A stretch of 64,000 bases of DNA from Paragonimus westermani. Its lineage: Eukaryota > Platyhelminthes > Trematoda > Plagiorchiida > Troglotrematidae. The position numbers and the translations under genes were made by a program. How positions within the stretch are numbered: position 1 is the stretch's first letter; every line of letters begins with the position of its first letter. The notes beneath the pieces were generated by a model, which was given only the letters and a program-made list of their open reading frames with translations, was not told the origin of the DNA and ran no database searches. Positions 61,574 to 64,000 of this stretch are shown here, piece by piece. The DNA lies in contig QNGE01003261.1 of NCBI GenBank assembly GCA_008508345.1, positions 18,751-82,750 on the forward strand. The letters are read 5' to 3'.

Positions 61574-63999
61574 ATGAGTCGCGTTAGATCTAACAGCGCC
61601 AAAACTCAAAAGATACTCTCTGGAGCAGTGAGCGCTTGCGGCCGGTGCGGGTGCAAAATGCCCGTACGAAACGGTATGCAGTGCTCACAGTGCCAGAATT
61701 GGTATCACTGCTAACGCATTGGCCACGGTTATCACCCGTTGGATCAGTTTGCCCTTCCACGCCCACATTTCATCTGCATAAGCTGTATGTTTGACGAAAG
61801 CCAAGGCGCCACCTTCACCGCTGAAAGATCACACACTCACCACAAAAGGCGGAGTGATGCATGAAACCTGCAACTGCAAATGCGTGGCTCTTCTAAGCTC
61901 TGTATCTCCTACTTCCTCCGTGAGAGTAGGATGAAGGAGTACCAACCGACGCTGTCGGAAATGAAGTTGGGACTTTGGTCTCCAAACAAATACACAGTGC
62001 TCGTCCCCTCTGGTGTTGCGATCACCAAAAGGCAGCTACCCTGTCAACCGCACACATAGAGGAGGCGGCGAAAGAGTCAAGGACAGAGTTGTCTTATGAA
62101 ACCGCTTCTCCACAACATCCTCTCCAACCGAGCGGGCCAAATCTGTCCTAGCCCCTTTATTAGCCTCGGACGTCACAAACCCCGTACTCGCGAATAGACT
62201 GCACACCAAGACATTCCAATCGTCACTTGACCTTTTGGTAATCATACCAACCGTTCTCAACTCCGAGGCAGTGATGAAAAACCAAAGCCTTTGAAACCTG
62301 CAAACGCCAACTTACAAGACCTGTTTTTCTTTGCTTTCTGCAAGTGTGGGAGAGACGCAAGCAGTGGACTAGGACTGATCCATAAATCCTGGCAAGTCGG
62401 AGGCTGAAGCCTGCATCGACGGTGATAATTAATGCTTCTGAAATATTTTCTTTAATTCCTGTGCCTTTAGCAACTAAAAGGGACACCACTTTTGTGTGAT
62501 CTTCATTCCATTCACCGATTTGCCAAACACAGGTTCGAGCATTGCGGGCACCGAAACCGCACTTGAACCATTTACCAGGTTACTTGTCCCAAAACCCACC
62601 GAACCGCTCTGGAGAAAATACTTCCTCCTAGGAATTCAGAACAGGAGTAGCATGCTGGGGCCGTCCTCAATGATTCATAGAGCCTTTCTTCCGTACACCC
62701 CACTAGGTACTGTTATCAGCGGCCCTATAACCTCGTGTGCATTGCCATCTCTCAAACCCTGCACCCAGCAGAGAAATAGGTCCTATTTTCCGTGGGTGAA
62801 AACTCCTGAACACCCTCTGAAGAAGCAGAATTTAACAGCAGCGCAGTTGTCTCAACCTGTGACACGAACTATGCTGGTCAAGCATCCTGTAGGGTCGATA
62901 ACGCATGCACAGACGGTGAGGTCACACCGGCATCCTCGAGGGAGGACCGTCAGCAGAGTTCGGCAGAACAAATCGAGCCCAACCCCACCACTATCCTCAG
63001 TTATGGGTCTTATTACCCAAGCCACCCTAGCAATCTTCTTCCTTTCTCCTCGCAAAATCCAACGTGTACTTGCGCAAACTGCCTGGGTCTGTTTAGTAGG
63101 TTGCGGAAAATCCGACAGTCAACTAGTGACACCCATCCCCACACGTTCAGATTCACAGAAGCCTGGCATGCATATGTCATTAGTGACAGTGAATTGAGCG
63201 CCCCCGGGTATTCAGTTTACAAGAATGACTCGGTTAGACGGAGAGTGAGGATTCTGCGCTTTTCCACTGGAAATATCTCCCGACACCCATGTCTACTGGT
63301 GGCATTGAGTCCTCTGCTAAATATGACGTTTCGTGGCTTCGGCTGGCACTGCGTGACCAAAACTCACTTCTGTTGGGAAATACCTATCCTTCACCTTCAT
63401 CCGACGTCTCCGACGACGAAATCCCTCTAGTAAAGCTGAACAAGTCCCTAGAACTACAACAGTTCACACACCTACTGATTATGGGCGACCTTAATGCACC
63501 CAGGTTAAATTGGACAGCACTCCATTGCCAAGTCTGTGAAGGCGGATTCCGGACTTCCTTATTGACGCTGAAACAACGAAGAGCGTGGATTCGGCATTTC
63601 AATGCTCCGACGCAGCATCGTTTTGGTCAGATTGCCTCCGTGCTCGACTTAGTCATCACTAATGAGAATTACCCGGTAGACAGTGATCAGCAAGCCGCCA
63701 CTTGGACGCGGTGAACAATCTCTGCGCACCGTTGGTCTTATAGGCCACTGGTTGCAACAACTAGCAAAACCGTCCACAGTTGAAAAATTTAATCAGGCCA
63801 ATTTCAACTGCATCAAAACCTATCCAGGTTCATTCCTTCATGATTGTGACTCCGTGGACCAGAACTACTGTGCATTTCCAGGCGTAATACAGGAAGCGGA
63901 TGACTCAATTCTACCACGCAAACTGTGCACCTTCTCTTTCCGCACAGAACACGTAATCTCCTCGATAGCCGTTCTCATTTATTCGCGAAGCATAAGCTT
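61574..63999 (+). mobile_element. CR1-like retrotransposon, 5' half: PHD-type zinc finger and endonuclease
   Basis: It begins with an ATG at 61574 and a Cys-rich segment: ACGRCGCKMPVRNGMQCSQC, QNWYHC (then a stop), HFICISCMF (61635-61795). The Cys4-His-Cys3 spacing is that of a PHD finger, found in the first ORF of some CR1-like elements. A proline- and serine-rich stretch follows in broken frames (62496-63197). Endonuclease motifs start at 63095 with LRKIRQSTSDTHPHTFRFTE (the catalytic Glu region) and ISDSELSAPGYSVYKNDSVRRRV. They continue at 63330 with LRLALRDQNSLLLGNTYPSP, LLIMGDLNAPRLNW (catalytic GDxN) and GQIASVLDLVITNE (up to 63670), then tail off to the window edge. Several stops and frameshifts make it inactive as read. 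The RT would lie beyond 64000. Confidence 0.88.
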
Positions 64000-64000
64000 A

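Noticed and set aside
62496..63197. 233-codon plus-strand frame as a host gene
   Set aside because: It lies between the zinc-finger and endonuclease parts of a CR1-like element, is Pro/Ser/Thr-rich, and gives way to endonuclease motifs in another frame, so it is taken as part of the element.

Overview
The window looks like eukaryotic genomic DNA from a repeat-rich animal genome. It has long non-coding stretches, spliced exons with GT/AG borders, two runs of N (34834-35430 and 46179-46499), and decayed retrotransposons of four kinds: Gypsy LTR, Penelope-like, RTE-like and CR1/jockey-like. The mix of retroelement families and the long introns suggest a parasitic flatworm (Platyhelminthes). That assignment is an inference from memory of such genomes, not a database result.

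The main finding is one large host gene on the minus strand encoding tripeptidyl-peptidase II (TPP2), a giant cytosolic subtilisin-family (S8) serine peptidase. I assembled twelve exons by protein similarity and splice-site phase: 48314-48168, 44304-44170, 42193-41980, 32906-32788, 30885-30779, 29035-28794, 20021-19945, 18841-18714, 13797-13462, 10469-10169, 6002-5744 and 4764-4319. They add up to about 837 codons. The catalytic Asp, His and Ser and the oxyanion-hole Asn are all present. The gene runs off the left edge, because the C-terminal third of the family was not found. Ten of the eleven junctions agree in phase. Only the exon 3/exon 4 junction does not, so a small exon may be missing there.

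The TPP2 introns are full of retroelement debris. Position 383-2300 holds a Gypsy pol relic (+). At 14.5-16.4 kb is a Penelope-like element (-) whose 3' side is a 72-bp inverted repeat carrying a hammerhead-ribozyme-like core. At 18.4-18.6 kb is a foldback repeat. A non-LTR reverse transcriptase (RT) relic (+) lies at 22.9-24.4 kb and a short one (+) at 29.2-29.5 kb. An RTE relic (-) lies at 33.0-33.6 kb, the intact C-terminal endonuclease region of a second Penelope-like element (-) at 35.4-35.9 kb, and an RTE fragment (-) broken by a gap at 46.0-46.8 kb.

Upstream of the TPP2 start (48.3-64 kb) I recognise no host gene. This part is a patchwork of an RTE relic (49.4-50.0 kb, -), CR1-like RT relics (52.7-53.7 kb, +; 56.5-58.0 kb, -; 58.7 kb, -; 59.3-60.0 kb, -), a Gypsy gag fragment next to a 116-bp tandem repeat (55.1-56.0 kb), and at the right edge the 5' half of a CR1-like element (+) with a PHD-type zinc finger followed by an endonuclease domain. 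No tRNA, rRNA, CRISPR array or bacterial-type operon was seen.
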